A DNA stretch of 64,000 bases from Ochrobactrum quorumnocens (GCF_002278035.1 NZ_CP022604.1:310001-374000), one strand, 5' to 3'. Positions 52,925 through 62,316 are shown, counted from the stretch's first letter. Made by a program: numbers and translations. The notes: a model not told the origin generated them from the sequence alone.

Positions 52925-54166
52925 TTGCGGAGCATTTTTCGTCGTACTGCCCCGGCATTACTTGTCTGCCTGACCCTAATCGCGGGCTGCGCCAGCCGTC
53001 CTGACGGTGTTCTTATTCCCGTTGCGGAAAGCGTTCCCGGTGCCTCCAAGGTTGATCTTCTGGTGGCGACAACCCGTGCGCCTTCCGGTAATCCCGGAAC
53101 GCTGTTTTCCGGCGAACGTGATCAGGAAATTAGCCTGACAGAGATCATGGTCTCCATCCCGCCGGAAAAGAACCGCAAGGTTGGTGAAGTTCAGTGGCCC
53201 AAAAAGCTCCCGGCAAATCCGCTGAAGGATTTCACGACCGTTGAAGTTAAAGCGATCAGCACAGAATCCGGCGCCCGCCAATGGCTCAATCACAGCCTGC
53301 CGAAATCCCGCCGGGTCATGGTCTTCGTCCATGGCTTCAATAATACCTATGAGGATTCGGTGTATCGTTTTGCGCAGATTGTGCATGATTCTGGAGCCGA
53401 TGTCGCACCGGTGATCTTTACCTGGCCATCGCGCGGTAGTGTGTTCGATTATAATTACGACAAGGAAAGCACGAATTATTCGCGGGACGCGCTGGAAATG
53501 ACCTTGCGCAAGATCGCCGAAGACCCGCGTGTAAAAGACATCACCGTCATGGCCCATTCCATGGGCAGCTGGCTGACGGTTGAAGCACTGCGCCAGATGG
53601 CGATCCGCGATAAGCGCGTTAATCCGAAGATTACCGACGTCATTCTCGCGTCGCCCGATCTGGATGTGGATGTATTCAATCAGCAGTTCCGCGCCATGGG
53701 CAAAGATCATCCGCGTTTCACATTGTTTACTTCACGCGATGATCGCGCGCTCCGGGCATCCCGCTTTATCTCCGGCAATGTTGATCGACTGGGGCAAATC
53801 GATCCTTCGGTTGAGCCCTACCGTTCGCAGCTTGAAAAAGCGGGAATCACGGTGATTGATCTCACGCAGCTCAAAGCGGGTGACAGCCTCAACCACGGCA
53901 AGTTCGCTTCAAGTCCTGAAGTTGTTCAGCTGATCGGTCAACGTCTCGTAACAGGGCAGACTATTACCGATTCGGATATTGGGCTGGGCGAGCGGCTGGG
54001 TGCTGTTGCACTTGGCACTGCGCAGGGCGTGGGCAGTGCTGCTTCGCTCGTCGTCAGCGCGCCGATCGCAGTCTTCGACCCGAATACTCGTCGAACCTAT
54101 AATGAGCAGATCGATAGGTTTGGCAGAACAGTTGGCAACACGGTGAGTGGCACGGTCGGCAACTGA
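52925..54166 (+). CDS. DUF900 alpha/beta hydrolase lipoprotein, TTG start
   Basis: A 413-residue lipoprotein. A lipobox LIAGC places the lipid on C22. The hydrolase part carries VMVFVHGFNNTYEDSVYRFAQI (about 135-156), VIFTWPSRGSVFDYNYDKES and the nucleophile AHSMGS near 210, hallmarks of DUF900 esterases. The C-terminal 80 residues are Gly/Thr/Val-rich and repetitive (GRTVGNTVSGTVGN). The start is a TTG at 52925 with GGGGAG nine bases upstream. Probably anchored in the periplasm; the substrate is unknown. panC follows 106 bases later. Confidence 0.85.
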   Translation: MRSIFRRTAPALLVCLTLIAGCASRPDGVLIPVAESVPGASKVDLLVATTRAPSGNPGTLFSGERDQEISLTEIMVSIPPEKNRKVGEVQWPKKLPANPLKDFTTVEVKAISTESGARQWLNHSLPKSRRVMVFVHGFNNTYEDSVYRFAQIVHDSGADVAPVIFTWPSRGSVFDYNYDKESTNYSRDALEMTLRKIAEDPRVKDITVMAHSMGSWLTVEALRQMAIRDKRVNPKITDVILASPDLDVDVFNQQFRAMGKDHPRFTLFTSRDDRALRASRFISGNVDRLGQIDPSVEPYRSQLEKAGITVIDLTQLKAGDSLNHGKFASSPEVVQLIGQRLVTGQTITDSDIGLGERLGAVALGTAQGVGSAASLVVSAPIAVFDPNTRRTYNEQIDRFGRTVGNTVSGTVGN

Positions 54167-54272
54167 GGCGCATCGCATCCCTCAGATATTCATTAGCAAA
54201 AGCGCTGTTGTCATATCTGAGGGCGCGCTGTAGGACTGGCGACCAAATCTGGTTGCTGGCAGGGAGACCGTT

Positions 54273-55142
54273 ATGCAGATCATCCATACGATTGAAGATT
54301 TGCGGCAGGCGCTTGGCGTGGCGCGCAAGAGCGGTAAATCCATCGGCCTCGTGCCAACGATGGGCTATCTTCACAAAGGGCATCTCGAACTTGTTCGCCG
54401 CTCGCGCGGAGAAAACGACGCGACGGTCGTGTCGATTTTCGTCAATCCGCTGCAGTTCGGTGCCAATGAAGATCTCGATAAATATCCGCGTGATCTTGAA
54501 CGCGATGCGAATCTGCTCCGCGATGCAAATGTGGATTTTCTCTTTGCGCCTGCCGTTTCCGACATGTATCCGCGCCCGATGCAGACCGTGGTCGATGTGC
54601 CAACACTTGGCAAACAGATGGAAGGCGAGGCGCGTCCGGGACACTTTGCTGGTGTTGCTACCGTGGTCAGCAAGCTTTTTAATATTGTAGGTTCCGATGC
54701 CGCCTATTTTGGCGAAAAAGATTTCCAGCAGCTCGTTATCATCCGTCGCATGGTCGAGGATATGGCTATTCCCGTGCGCGTGGTTGGTGTTGAAACCGTG
54801 CGTGAAGATGATGGGCTCGCCTGTTCATCACGCAACGTCTATCTGACAGCAGAACAGCGTGCCGCTGCGATTATTGTGCCAAAAGCACTCGATGAAGCGG
54901 AGCGACTTTATCGCTCTGGTATTGATGATCCGGAAACATTTGAGGCTGCAATCCGTGCGTTCATTGAAGCGGAACCGCTGGCTGTTCCTGAAGTGGTGGC
55001 ATTACGCGATCCTGAAACACTTGAGCGTCTGACCTCGGTGCAGGGAAGGCCAGTACTTGTGGCGCTGTTTGTACGGCTGGGCTCCACACGCCTTCTTGAT
55101 AACCGGGTGATTGCGCATTTGGCGCAGGAAAAGGCCGCCTGA
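54273..55142 (+). CDS. panC: Pantothenate synthetase
   Basis: A 289-residue PanC, joining pantoate and beta-alanine with ATP. The HIGH-like motif is [10 protein letters not shown] (28-37), [13 protein letters not shown] near 66, FGEKDFQQL near 150 and the KMSKS-like CSSRNVYL near 185. GGGAG lies five bases before the ATG. It is one base away from panB, so the two form an operon for coenzyme A precursor synthesis. Confidence 0.97.
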   Translation: MQIIHTIEDLRQALGVARKSGKSIGLVPTMGYLHKGHLELVRRSRGENDATVVSIFVNPLQFGANEDLDKYPRDLERDANLLRDANVDFLFAPAVSDMYPRPMQTVVDVPTLGKQMEGEARPGHFAGVATVVSKLFNIVGSDAAYFGEKDFQQLVIIRRMVEDMAIPVRVVGVETVREDDGLACSSRNVYLTAEQRAAAIIVPKALDEAERLYRSGIDDPETFEAAIRAFIEAEPLAVPEVVALRDPETLERLTSVQGRPVLVALFVRLGSTRLLDNRVIAHLAQEKAA

Positions 55143-55143
55143 A

Positions 55144-55965
55144 ATGAGCGCGACCGTTAAAAAGAAACGTCTTTCGCCCAAAGCCATAGAGGCGATGAAG
55201 GGCGAGCGCCCGATTGTCAGCCTCACAGCCTACACGACGCCAATCGCGCGCCTGCTCGATCCACATTGCGATCTGCTGCTGGTGGGTGACTCGCTCGGCA
55301 TGGTGCTTTACGGGATGGATTCGACCCTCGGCGTTACGCTCGACATGATGATTGCGCATGGACAGGCAGTCATGCGTGGCGTTGAGCATGCGTGCGTTAT
55401 CGTTGATATGCCGTTCGGTTCTTATCAGGAATCGAAGGAACAGGCTTTCCGCAACGCAGCGCGCATCATGCAGGAAACTGGCTGCGACGGCGTGAAGCTT
55501 GAGGGTGGCGAGGAGATGGCGGAGACGGTGGAGTTTCTCGTCAAGCGCGGCATTCCGGTCTTTGGCCATGTTGGGCTGATGCCACAACAGGTCAATACGG
55601 TCGGCGGTTTTCGCTCGCTGGGGCGCGATGATGAAGAAGCCAATCAGATTCGCCGCGATGCAGAGGTAATTGCAGATGCGGGTGCTTTTGCGCTGGTGAT
55701 CGAAGGTACTTTCGAGCCATTGGCTCGCGAGATCACCGCGACGCTGACAGTTCCCACAATTGGGATTGGTGCGTCATCCGCTTGTGATGGCCAGATTCTC
55801 GTTTCTGACGATATGCTCGGACTGTTTCAGGATTTCACGCCGCGTTTTGTGAAACGCTTTGCTGAACTTGCACCGCAGGTTTCAGACGCCGCAAAAGCCT
55901 ACGCGGAAGAAGTGCGCGCCCGGTCTTTCCCGGGGCCCGAACACGTGTTCGGTGCCAAAAAGTAA
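55144..55965 (+). CDS. panB: 3-methyl-2-oxobutanoate hydroxymethyltransferase
   Basis: A 273-residue PanB making ketopantoate from 2-oxoisovalerate and methylenetetrahydrofolate. Motifs: [24 protein letters not shown] (about 51-61), DMPFGSY, VKLEGG and [22 protein letters not shown]. The ATG at 55144 starts one base after the panC stop; a start inside panC is not needed. It ends just before a convergent TetR gene. Confidence 0.97.
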   Translation: MSATVKKKRLSPKAIEAMKGERPIVSLTAYTTPIARLLDPHCDLLLVGDSLGMVLYGMDSTLGVTLDMMIAHGQAVMRGVEHACVIVDMPFGSYQESKEQAFRNAARIMQETGCDGVKLEGGEEMAETVEFLVKRGIPVFGHVGLMPQQVNTVGGFRSLGRDDEEANQIRRDAEVIADAGAFALVIEGTFEPLAREITATLTVPTIGIGASSACDGQILVSDDMLGLFQDFTPRFVKRFAELAPQVSDAAKAYAEEVRARSFPGPEHVFGAKK

Positions 55966-55978
55966 TAGTCTTTGAGGT

Positions 55979-56575
55979 CTAAACCCTCACTGACTTGAGA
56001 AAAAGATCTTGTACGCCAAGAACCATTTCGGTGCGCTCAATCGCGTCTGAGCGGATGATAAAGTCGTCAACCGCGCCATGCAAGGCATGGAAGAGGAGCG
56101 TTGCCAACAGGCGCGTATTCTCGATTTTCCACACCCCGGAGGCTTTGCCTTCGCTTAAGAGTTTCTCAAGGCGAAGGATAGCCGGATTTTCCTGCTTCAC
56201 ATGTCTCATGGGTGGGTGAAAATCATAGAAAACAAGATCGTGTAGGCGGTAATTATCAAGATAACCTGCGACACCGGTTGCTGCCCAGGCCGCAAGACGC
56301 CCGTTCCAATCACCCATCGGCACTGCGTCCAATTCCCTGTCGAGGGCATCGCAATAAGAATGAACAAACCGCTCACGTAACGCGACCAGAATCTCATCTT
56401 TGCTGCGAAAATGCAGATAGAATGTGCCCTTGGCCACATCGGCTTTGCGTACTATTTCATCGACGCTTGTGGCCGCAAAGCCTTTTTCCAGAAAGATTGC
56501 TTCAGCAGCCGCCATCAACTCACTGCGGCGTATTTCAGCCGGTTTCGTGCGGGGCTTGGTCTTGGCTGTAGGCAA
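55979..56575 (-). CDS. TetR-family transcriptional regulator, TTG start
   Basis: A 198-residue TetR repressor. Basic N-terminal tail (TAKTKPRTKPAEIRR), helix-turn-helix at about 22-62 (FAATSVDEIVRKADVAKGTFYLHFRSKDEIL) and a helical ligand domain. The start is TTG at 56575, one base after the upstream gene's stop, with GGAG seven bases before it. No efflux gene is adjacent, but a perfect palindrome typical of TetR sites lies upstream of the operon at 57254-57270. Confidence 0.85.
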   Translation of the reverse strand: MPTAKTKPRTKPAEIRRSELMAAAEAIFLEKGFAATSVDEIVRKADVAKGTFYLHFRSKDEILVALRERFVHSYCDALDRELDAVPMGDWNGRLAAWAATGVAGYLDNYRLHDLVFYDFHPPMRHVKQENPAILRLEKLLSEGKASGVWKIENTRLLATLLFHALHGAVDDFIIRSDAIERTEMVLGVQDLFLKSVRV

Positions 56576-56576
56576 T

Positions 56577-57005
56577 CTATGTCTCCAGTTTTGCGCGGAT
56601 CGCTACCCTGTCAAAGGCAAGTTGATTGGGACGCACAACTCTGTCTTCGAGCCAATGCAGCGCCGCATCGACATTAGAAAATGTGCCTGCTGGCACGCGA
56701 AACAGCTTTTCCGCATCCATACGGCTTGCTTCCTCATACACGGATTCTGGCACGATGCTAATCATCGCCATAACCTGATTGCGGATACGTTCGGCATTTT
56801 GCTGAAACCATTGTTTGATTTCGCGTGGAGCACCGTCTGGATGAACGAGAGCTGCCTCGTCAACAAAGCGACGGATGGCAATGAACGGCTTTCCTTCGTC
56901 CAGCCATGCGTTCCAGCTGTCGAAAAATGCGCGCACATCTTCAATCGTGGATGGGCCTTTGGCAAGGGTAACTATGTAAGGCCATTGTTCTGTATCGTGG
57001 AACAT
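56577..57005 (-). CDS. Conserved hypothetical protein (142 residues)
   Basis: A 142-residue soluble protein, not recognised. It begins with a beta-strand/acidic pattern (WPYIVTLAKGPSTIEDVRAFFDSWNAWLDEGKPFIAIRRF) that resembles STAS/SpoIIAA-like proteins, then a helical part with DEAALVHPDGA and QNAERIRNQV. No catalytic motif is clear. It precedes the TetR gene with a one-base gap, so the two are one operon and the protein may be controlled by it. Confidence 0.75.
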   Translation of the reverse strand: MFHDTEQWPYIVTLAKGPSTIEDVRAFFDSWNAWLDEGKPFIAIRRFVDEAALVHPDGAPREIKQWFQQNAERIRNQVMAMISIVPESVYEEASRMDAEKLFRVPAGTFSNVDAALHWLEDRVVRPNQLAFDRVAIRAKLET

Positions 57006-57033
57006 AGGATCTCGCTTCTGCCGCAGCAGTCTT

Positions 57034-57086
57034 GGAGCGCATCCCGAAAAGTGCGAAGCGGTTTTCGGTGAAGATGCGCGTTAATA
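57034..57086 (+). repeat. Family B repeat
   Basis: GAGCGCATCCCGAAAAGTGCGAAGCGGTTTTCGG...GATGCGCGTTAA, the clearest copy of the unit. It lies just upstream of the hypothetical gene's start. Confidence 0.8.
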
Positions 57087-57253
57087 AGGATCGCGTGCAT
57101 CCCGAACAGTTTAAAACAGGTCCGGGATTTCACGTTTTAGGAACAAACAGTCAGATCGAACCGAACCGCAGTACCATCTTTGGTTCATTCTTGAGGCGAC
57201 AACCTGAAAGACCTGCACGCACACTTTAGCCAGCCCTCCAGATTGTCGCTTAC

Positions 57254-57270
57254 ACTGACTGATAGTCAGT
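57254..57270. promoter_or_regulatory. Perfect palindrome, probable TetR-type operator
   Basis: ACTGACT-GAT-AGTCAGT lies about 250 bases upstream of the hypothetical-TetR operon, past a repeat. The form is typical of TetR dimer sites, and TATAAT follows six bases after it on the plus strand. The cognate regulator is probably the TetR at 55979. Confidence 0.6.
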
Positions 57271-57384
57271 CAGTTATAATTGCCATGTAAATATGAATAT
57301 TGCAATCATGTTTTTTCATTTGTGAAATACGAACTGGCGTTACATTGTGCGAAGATCAGACTTCGTTGCCGCATCACGCTGATA

Positions 57385-57409
57385 GCCTGTTCGCAGTTTG
57401 CGAACAGGC
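57385..57409. terminator. Hairpin GCCTGTTCGC/GCGAACAGGC
   Basis: A perfect 10-base stem with an AGTTT loop next to a family A repeat. It may terminate the acetyltransferase gene on the minus strand, though it lacks a T-tract. Confidence 0.45.
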
Positions 57410-57415
57410 CTCGGT

Positions 57416-57522
57416 TTAAAGCATTTCCAGCAAAAGTGGGAACCGGTTTTGCGTTCGGAAATGCGTAAAAACAAATAGTTAAAGCGGCTCCAACGATTCA
57501 ATATTAACTGGAACCACTGTAA
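57416..57522 (+). repeat. Intergenic repeat, family A copy 4
   Basis: A close copy of the unit at 31835-31942. It ends five bases from the stop codon of the acetyltransferase gene, on its downstream side. Confidence 0.85.
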
Positions 57523-57526
57523 TAGG

Positions 57527-58162
57527 TCACTTGCCGTGAACGGCGCTCTGCCAATAGTGATAAAGCGCTGCAGTATCACCGCTCGTTAAAATGGCCATGG
57601 CCCCCTTCAACTGATCGTCAGACCAATCCCACCACTGCATTTCCAGGAGCATTTTTACGCTTGCTTCGTCGAAACGCGAACGGATGGTGCGGGCAGGGTT
57701 GCCGCCGACAATTGCGTAGGGTTCGACGTCGCGCGTGACCAATGCACGTGTGCCGATAATCGCGCCATGGCCGATCTTCACGCCGGGCATGATAATAGCC
57801 TCTGAGCCGATCCAGACATCATTGCCGATGATTGTATCGCCTGATGGGGCGTAGCCGTTTTCAGCACCCGCAAATATGTCCACTTCTGGCATGAAGAAGA
57901 ACGGGAAGGTGCTGATCCAGTCGTGTCGATGGCCCTGATTACCCGCCATGATGAAAGCGGTACCCGATCCGATCGAGCAAAAGCTGCCGATGATAAGCTT
58001 ATCGGCACCTTCATCGGGCAGGAGAAAGCGGGCGCAGTCGTCAAAACTATGGCTATGATAATAGCCAGAATAATAGCTGTAGCGCCCAACGACGATGTTC
58101 GGATTTGTGACCTGGTTGTCGAGCGTGATGCCCTTGAATGGGCTTTCGAAGTAATTTTTCAT
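57527..58162 (-). CDS. CatB/Vat-type xenobiotic acetyltransferase
   Basis: A 211-residue left-handed beta-helix (hexapeptide) acetyltransferase. [17 protein letters not shown] near residue 20 and the catalytic-His loop region ([13 protein letters not shown], about 70-82) are typical of the xenobiotic acetyltransferase branch, which acetylates chloramphenicol or streptogramin A. Hexapeptide turns [37 protein letters not shown] lie at about 110-147, followed by the [13 protein letters not shown] signature. The start at 58162 gives the family N-terminus ([11 protein letters not shown]); its ribosome site is weak. It is flanked on both sides by repeats, so it may have been inserted as a unit. Substrate not proven. 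Confidence 0.83.
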   Translation of the reverse strand: MKNYFESPFKGITLDNQVTNPNIVVGRYSYYSGYYHSHSFDDCARFLLPDEGADKLIIGSFCSIGSGTAFIMAGNQGHRHDWISTFPFFFMPEVDIFAGAENGYAPSGDTIIGNDVWIGSEAIIMPGVKIGHGAIIGTRALVTRDVEPYAIVGGNPARTIRSRFDEASVKMLLEMQWWDWSDDQLKGAMAILTSGDTAALYHYWQSAVHGK

Positions 58163-58183
58163 GATAATGCTCACTGCATCAAG

Positions 58184-58236
58184 CATATCCCGCAAAAGTG
58201 ACGAAGCAGCTTTGTACGGGATAATGCACAATCGCC
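58184..58236. repeat. Family B-type repeat upstream of the acetyltransferase
   Basis: AGCATATCCCGCAAAAGTGACGAAG...TACGGGATAATGCAC is a diverged copy. Confidence 0.55.
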
Positions 58237-58437
58237 GATCAAATCGGCATTTATTCGCCTACATATATGCAAACGAAAGACCCGCAAGAAACCGGAAGGT
58301 TGCATGCGTTCATGCTCCCAGTGATGAAACTTGTGATGTAATCACAGGAGCGCGATGCAGGGGGTACTCGAACACTTTATCATGATCGCGAGCATAATGC
58401 CCACAATGCCGAAAGCCAAGCAGGAACGTACTAGAGC

Positions 58438-58594
58438 ATAATTTTAACGTGTTAGAGCGACCTTTGTGCGCCTAAGTGGGTGCACGACGCTCTAAAGCAT
58501 GTCTCAGTTAAATGGATTCATTTAACGTTCGCAACATGCGACAATTAAAAGAATCTAGAGCGAGCACCATGGGTGCGATTAAACCTGATACGCT
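58438..58594. repeat. Cluster of palindromic repeats
   Basis: GAGCATAATTTTAACGTG is followed by the TTAGAGCGACC...GTGCACGACGCTCTAA hairpin (58452-58494). A nested palindrome with GCATGT/ACATGC outer and TTAAATG/CATTTAA inner arms follows (58497-58538), then TCTAGAGCG...CGCTCTAG at about 58554-58598. The cluster fills the gap before the secreted hydrolase. Confidence 0.75.
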
Positions 58595-59590
58595 CTAGTT
58601 TGGCTTCCCCAGAGTTTTGTCGAAAAATGCAGCGATTTCAATATTGATACGCTCATGAAGCGCGGTTCTATCTAAACCGGGATTATCGGTGCATAGCACT
58701 GGCGCCGCTTCAGCAAGTTCCGTTGAGCAAGGCGCGAGAAACGTAAAGTGTCCGGCTTGTTCGATTATCTGCAATTGTGCTTTGGGTAGCTCAGAAGCAA
58801 GAACCACAGCATTCTCTTTTGACGACAATTCTTCGTCCCGATCGCCGACATAGATCAGGGTCGGCGCTTTCACTGCCTTCAGACTGTCAGGTGCAAAGAT
58901 AACGCTGAGCGGTGCCAGAAAGACATAAGCACCAATGCGCGGGTCAGCCTTTGGCGTTAGATTAGGACGATCAATTCTGATTTTACCCTTAGCCTCGCAG
59001 ACACTGTGATCATCCGGACGTTGGGCGCAGTAATGTTCAAGCCCCGAAAGATCGGGCTTTGCGCCTGCAAGGATAAGGCCCGTCGTGCCGCCCGCCGAGA
59101 AGCCCACAAAACCGATACGATCCTTGTCTATATGAGGAGCAAGGGTCGTATCTTCGAGCGCTGAATTTAGCGCTGCCGAAATCTGCATCGGACGACCGTA
59201 TGTTGAGCTTGTGGTCCCCAGTCGGCTTGGGTCTTTGAAATTGTCGCCGGGATGGGTCACGGTCACAACGATATTGCCATTTCGGGCAAGGCCCTCGGCC
59301 AGATCATGATGCCCCCACATGCTGCCCATTGTGCCGTGCGACAACAGGATCACAGGAAAGTGGCCTTCTGCAATTGGGGCCGTTGGTGATGCGACAAGTC
59401 GATAAGGCCCGATCTGAGTCTCGTCTGTATTTGCTGGGCTGGGAAAGAAGACGACTGCTTCCATCGGGCGGCTATCGACTGGATCGACAACGGCGAGTTT
59501 CTTGAGGCCGCTGCCAGCAAAATCCCCGGCATTCGCTACAGGCGCGAGCAAAAGAACAGCGATAACGAAAGCAAATAATCTCAGAAACAT
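58595..59590 (-). CDS. Secreted dienelactone-hydrolase-like alpha/beta hydrolase
   Basis: A 331-residue protein with a signal peptide (1-21, ending VANA). The nucleophile elbow is VGFSAGG near residue 168, an HG-type oxyanion segment LLSHGTMGSMWGHHDLAE precedes it near 83, and the closing His is in IEQAGHFTF near 284. It resembles predicted dienelactone hydrolases and platelet-activating-factor acetylhydrolase-like proteins. It contains several cysteines (YCAQRPDDHSVCEAKG, APCSTELAEAAPVLC) that could form disulphides in the periplasm. Substrate unknown. The gene stands alone. Confidence 0.85.
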   Translation of the reverse strand: MFLRLFAFVIAVLLLAPVANAGDFAGSGLKKLAVVDPVDSRPMEAVVFFPSPANTDETQIGPYRLVASPTAPIAEGHFPVILLSHGTMGSMWGHHDLAEGLARNGNIVVTVTHPGDNFKDPSRLGTTSSTYGRPMQISAALNSALEDTTLAPHIDKDRIGFVGFSAGGTTGLILAGAKPDLSGLEHYCAQRPDDHSVCEAKGKIRIDRPNLTPKADPRIGAYVFLAPLSVIFAPDSLKAVKAPTLIYVGDRDEELSSKENAVVLASELPKAQLQIIEQAGHFTFLAPCSTELAEAAPVLCTDNPGLDRTALHERINIEIAAFFDKTLGKPN

Positions 59591-59646
59591 TTCAAGGCGA
59601 TCCTATAAACAGGTACGTTGAGACCTGCATAAAGCACTCAAAAAAC

Positions 59647-59672
59647 AAAAGGGAGGCATGTGCCTCCCTTTT
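59647..59672. terminator. Terminator downstream of fpr
   Basis: AAAAGGGAGGCA and TGCCTCCCTTTT form a perfect 12-base stem with a minimal loop. It lies 20 bases past the fpr stop and works on either strand. Confidence 0.88.
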
Positions 59673-59691
59673 CATCTCTATGCTTCGTGTT

Positions 59692-60468
59692 TTACTTCTC
59701 GACGAAAGCCTTTTCGATCACGAAGTGACCGGCTTCGCTCTGGCTGCCTTCTTCAAGGCCGAGGCCTTCCAGAATCTGGCGCATGTCGGCGAGCATTTCT
59801 GGACTGCCGCAAAGCATCATGCGATCGTCCTGCTCGGAGAATTTCGGAAGGCCGAGATCTTCAAAAATCTTGCCGGAGCTGATGAGGTCGGTGAGGCGAC
59901 CCTTGTTGCGGAATTCTTCACGCGTCACGGTCGGGTAATAGATGAGCTTTTCGCGCACCATTTCGCCCAGGAACTCGTCTTCCGGCAGTTGCTTGGTGAT
60001 GAGATCGGCATAGGCCAACTCGTTCACTTCGCGCACGCCATGGACCAGAATGATTTTCTTATAGCGCTCATAGGCTTCCAGATCGCGGATGATCGACAGG
60101 AACGGCGCAAGGCCGGTACCGGTCGAAAGCAGCCACAGATTGTCGCCCGGAATAAGGTTGTCATAGAGCAACGTTCCGACCGGCTTTTTACCGACGAGAA
60201 TCTTGTCCCCCTCTTTCAAATGCTGCAGGCGTGAAGTCAGCGGGCCGTCCTGCACCTTGATCGAGAAAAATTCGAGCTGTTCGTCGTAGACGCTGGAAGC
60301 AATCGAATAAGCGCGCAACAGCGGTTTTCCGTTCACTTCAAGGCCGATCATGATGAACTGGCCGCTCTGGAAGCGAAAGCCCTGGTCACGCGTGGTGTGG
60401 AAGGAAAACAGCCTGTCGGTCCAGTGGTGAACGTCAAGAACGGTTTCCTGATTAAAATTGCTGCTCAT
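59692..60468 (-). CDS. fpr: Ferredoxin--NADP reductase
   Basis: A 258-residue bacterial-type FPR exchanging electrons between NADPH and ferredoxin/flavodoxin, often for oxidative stress or iron-sulfur work. FAD-binding RAYSIAS (about 50-56) and the FAD-phosphate segment, NADP-binding LLSTGTGLAPFLSIIRD (about 109-125), VHGVREVNELAY, and MMLCGSPEM near 215. The C-terminus ends FVIEKAFVEK, typical of the subclass. The ATG at 60468 fits the family; a GTG at 60498 would add ten residues. Confidence 0.95.
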   Translation of the reverse strand: MSSNFNQETVLDVHHWTDRLFSFHTTRDQGFRFQSGQFIMIGLEVNGKPLLRAYSIASSVYDEQLEFFSIKVQDGPLTSRLQHLKEGDKILVGKKPVGTLLYDNLIPGDNLWLLSTGTGLAPFLSIIRDLEAYERYKKIILVHGVREVNELAYADLITKQLPEDEFLGEMVREKLIYYPTVTREEFRNKGRLTDLISSGKIFEDLGLPKFSEQDDRMMLCGSPEMLADMRQILEGLGLEEGSQSEAGHFVIEKAFVEK

Positions 60469-60618
60469 TGTCGGAACTGTCTCTGTTTCGCTTTTCACGG
60501 TGCTCGCTTCGTGGGAAGTGAGCGACTTTTATCGCAATCATAGGGGATCGCGTCTGGCTGCCTTCAGGGTGGCTTCCGCGAGGTCGTGATTTGCCGGTAT
60601 GCTGCACCATAGTCGGCC

Positions 60619-60662
60619 GCTGCAAACTCCTTAAACTTGAAAAATTTTAAGGAGTTTGCAGC
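60619..60662. repeat. Perfect inverted repeat with 17-base arms
   Basis: GCTGCAAACTCCTTAAA and TTTAAGGAGTTTGCAGC flank a 10-base AT loop. The core CCTTAAA/TTTAAGG is shared with the element at 14177-14200. Confidence 0.8.
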
Positions 60663-60674
60663 AAACATAAAATT

Positions 60675-60718
60675 CTAGAGCGACCTTTTTGCGCCCAATT
60701 AGGCGCACGGCGTTCTAG
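60675..60718. repeat. GAGCGACC-type palindromic repeat
   Basis: CTAGAGCGACCTTTTTGCGCC and GGCGCACGGCGTTCTAG form the hairpin seen at 14228 and 58452, with some mismatches. Confidence 0.7.
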
Positions 60719-60882
60719 CGATTACGGAAGTTGGAATAATGCTTCTGCGTCCCGACATCAAGAGTTCATCGATTGGTATTCTCCGCGCAATTAAATCGAA
60801 TCCAAATGCAGTCTCAAGGAATTCTGTTCTAATCACGATCACCTCCGAAGCATGATATGCTCAGGAGGCTATATTTCCTGTC
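60719..60882. other. Intergenic region downstream of the MFS gene
   Basis: Only one structure stands out: CCTCC-G-AAGCAT-GAT-ATGCT-CA-GGAGG at about 60843-60868, a hairpin that may terminate the MFS transcript on the minus strand. No gene seen. Confidence 0.45.
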
Positions 60883-62316
60883 TCAGCGAGAGCTGCGAAC
60901 GAGTGCTATCGCTGCAAAGAGTGCAATGCTCGACATGACGGCAAAACCAATGAACAGCCAGAGGGCCGCATTTGATATTCCAGCAAAGCCGCCGGGATTG
61001 CTGAGGCCTGCCAGATTTGCAATCATTCCTGCAAGTGCTGCACCCATAGCCGTAGTAAAAAGCTGCACCGTAGTCAGAGATGCCGAAGCCAGATTCTGGT
61101 CCGTTGCTTCTGCACGTTTGAACACGCGGGTAAGCAGGTGCGGCCATGTCATGCCCACACCAAAGCCGATAATTGCCATGGCAAGACAGATTGGCAGCAG
61201 GTTATACCAATGCCCTTCACTACCCGGAGGCACCAGAATTGCGAGTGTTATCATGCCGACGATGCCCATAATGGGTGCGGCAAGGATAACCCGGTTTACG
61301 CTTTTGCCTGTCACGCCGGATGAGCCGATGGAGCCAAGTGTCCAGCTGCCGCCCATGAGCGCTGCAAGATAACCGGCCACCAGTGGCGACTGGTTATGCA
61401 GTACCTGAAAGAACAGCGGTACGAACACTTCAGAACTCGTGACTGACCCGCCAAGGAAACCCATGGTGAGATAAAGTGCACCAAGGCGGCTCATGCTGAA
61501 TGTGCCTTTTGGCAGGATGCGCTTTGTGGATCTGTGCTCTACCCAGACAAGCAGCATCAGCACAGCAAAAGCAATTGAAACGCCAGCGACATTCCAGAAT
61601 GTGCTTGCCGAAATACTCGCAGCCGAAACGATCAGAACAGCGGCAGTCAGCAGAATAAGCTGCGGCCATGCAAGCTTGTCTTTGGCTTCGTCATCGCCCG
61701 TGCGCTTTGGCAGGATCAATGTTGCCATGACGGCGAAGATACCAATCACCGGCACGAGCGACCAGAAGGCGGCGCGCCACACGCCAAGTTCAGCAAAAAT
61801 GCCGCCTATGGCCGGGCCAACAAGTGTTGCCACACCCCACATGCCGGACACGAGCGCTATGGCACGTGGCCAGAGCGATTCATCAAAGACGATGCGGATC
61901 ATGGCATAGGACAGCGCCAGCATCATGCCGCCGCCAACCCCCTGCACGACACGGCCTGCAAGCATAGCTGGCATGGACGGTGCCAGACCACAGGCAAGTG
62001 TTCCGGCTGCAAAGATGATGGCTGCCACAAGATAGGCGTTACGTGGACCGGTCTGCGAAAGAAGTTTTGGCACAAGGGCCGAACCAAGAATGGAGGCTGT
62101 CACAAACAGCGCTGTGTTCCAGGCGTAATAGTCCATGCCGCCAATATCGGCGACGACAGTTGGTAATATGGTTGTGGCAATGAAAACATTGATGGCGTGG
62201 AGTGCTACGCCGCCCACGAGCGTCAGCGAACGGATCGCATTCTTGCCCGCGAACAATTCTCCCCAGCCTGCGGTAGCCCCTGCTGTTGCAGTGGCGGCTG
62301 GATTATCATTCTGCAT
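60883..62316 (-). CDS. MFS multidrug/metabolite exporter
   Basis: A 477-residue major facilitator with about 14 hydrophobic segments, of the DHA2-like drug:H+ antiporter type. The motif C region (GMWGVATLVGPAIGGIFAELGVWRAAFW, about 135-162) marks exporters, and the first-loop motif reads KLLSQTGPRNAYL rather than the strict A motif. The N-terminal 25 residues are Ala/Thr-rich and soluble. Start ATG at 62316 has AGGGA four to eight bases upstream; a start at 62340 adds eight residues. Substrate unknown. Confidence 0.87.
   Translation of the reverse strand: MQNDNPAATATAGATAGWGELFAGKNAIRSLTLVGGVALHAINVFIATTILPTVVADIGGMDYYAWNTALFVTASILGSALVPKLLSQTGPRNAYLVAAIIFAAGTLACGLAPSMPAMLAGRVVQGVGGGMMLALSYAMIRIVFDESLWPRAIALVSGMWGVATLVGPAIGGIFAELGVWRAAFWSLVPVIGIFAVMATLILPKRTGDDEAKDKLAWPQLILLTAAVLIVSAASISASTFWNVAGVSIAFAVLMLLVWVEHRSTKRILPKGTFSMSRLGALYLTMGFLGGSVTSSEVFVPLFFQVLHNQSPLVAGYLAALMGGSWTLGSIGSSGVTGKSVNRVILAAPIMGIVGMITLAILVPPGSEGHWYNLLPICLAMAIIGFGVGMTWPHLLTRVFKRAEATDQNLASASLTTVQLFTTAMGAALAGMIANLAGLSNPGGFAGISNAALWLFIGFAVMSSIALFAAIALVRSSR

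Noticed and set aside
57280..57468. Open frame of 62 codons after the orphan palindrome
   Set aside because: It runs into a family A repeat and has no ribosome site.
58438..58594. Repeat cluster as a replication or attachment site
   Set aside because: The same units occur in several unrelated gaps, and no integrase gene or DnaA-box cluster is present.
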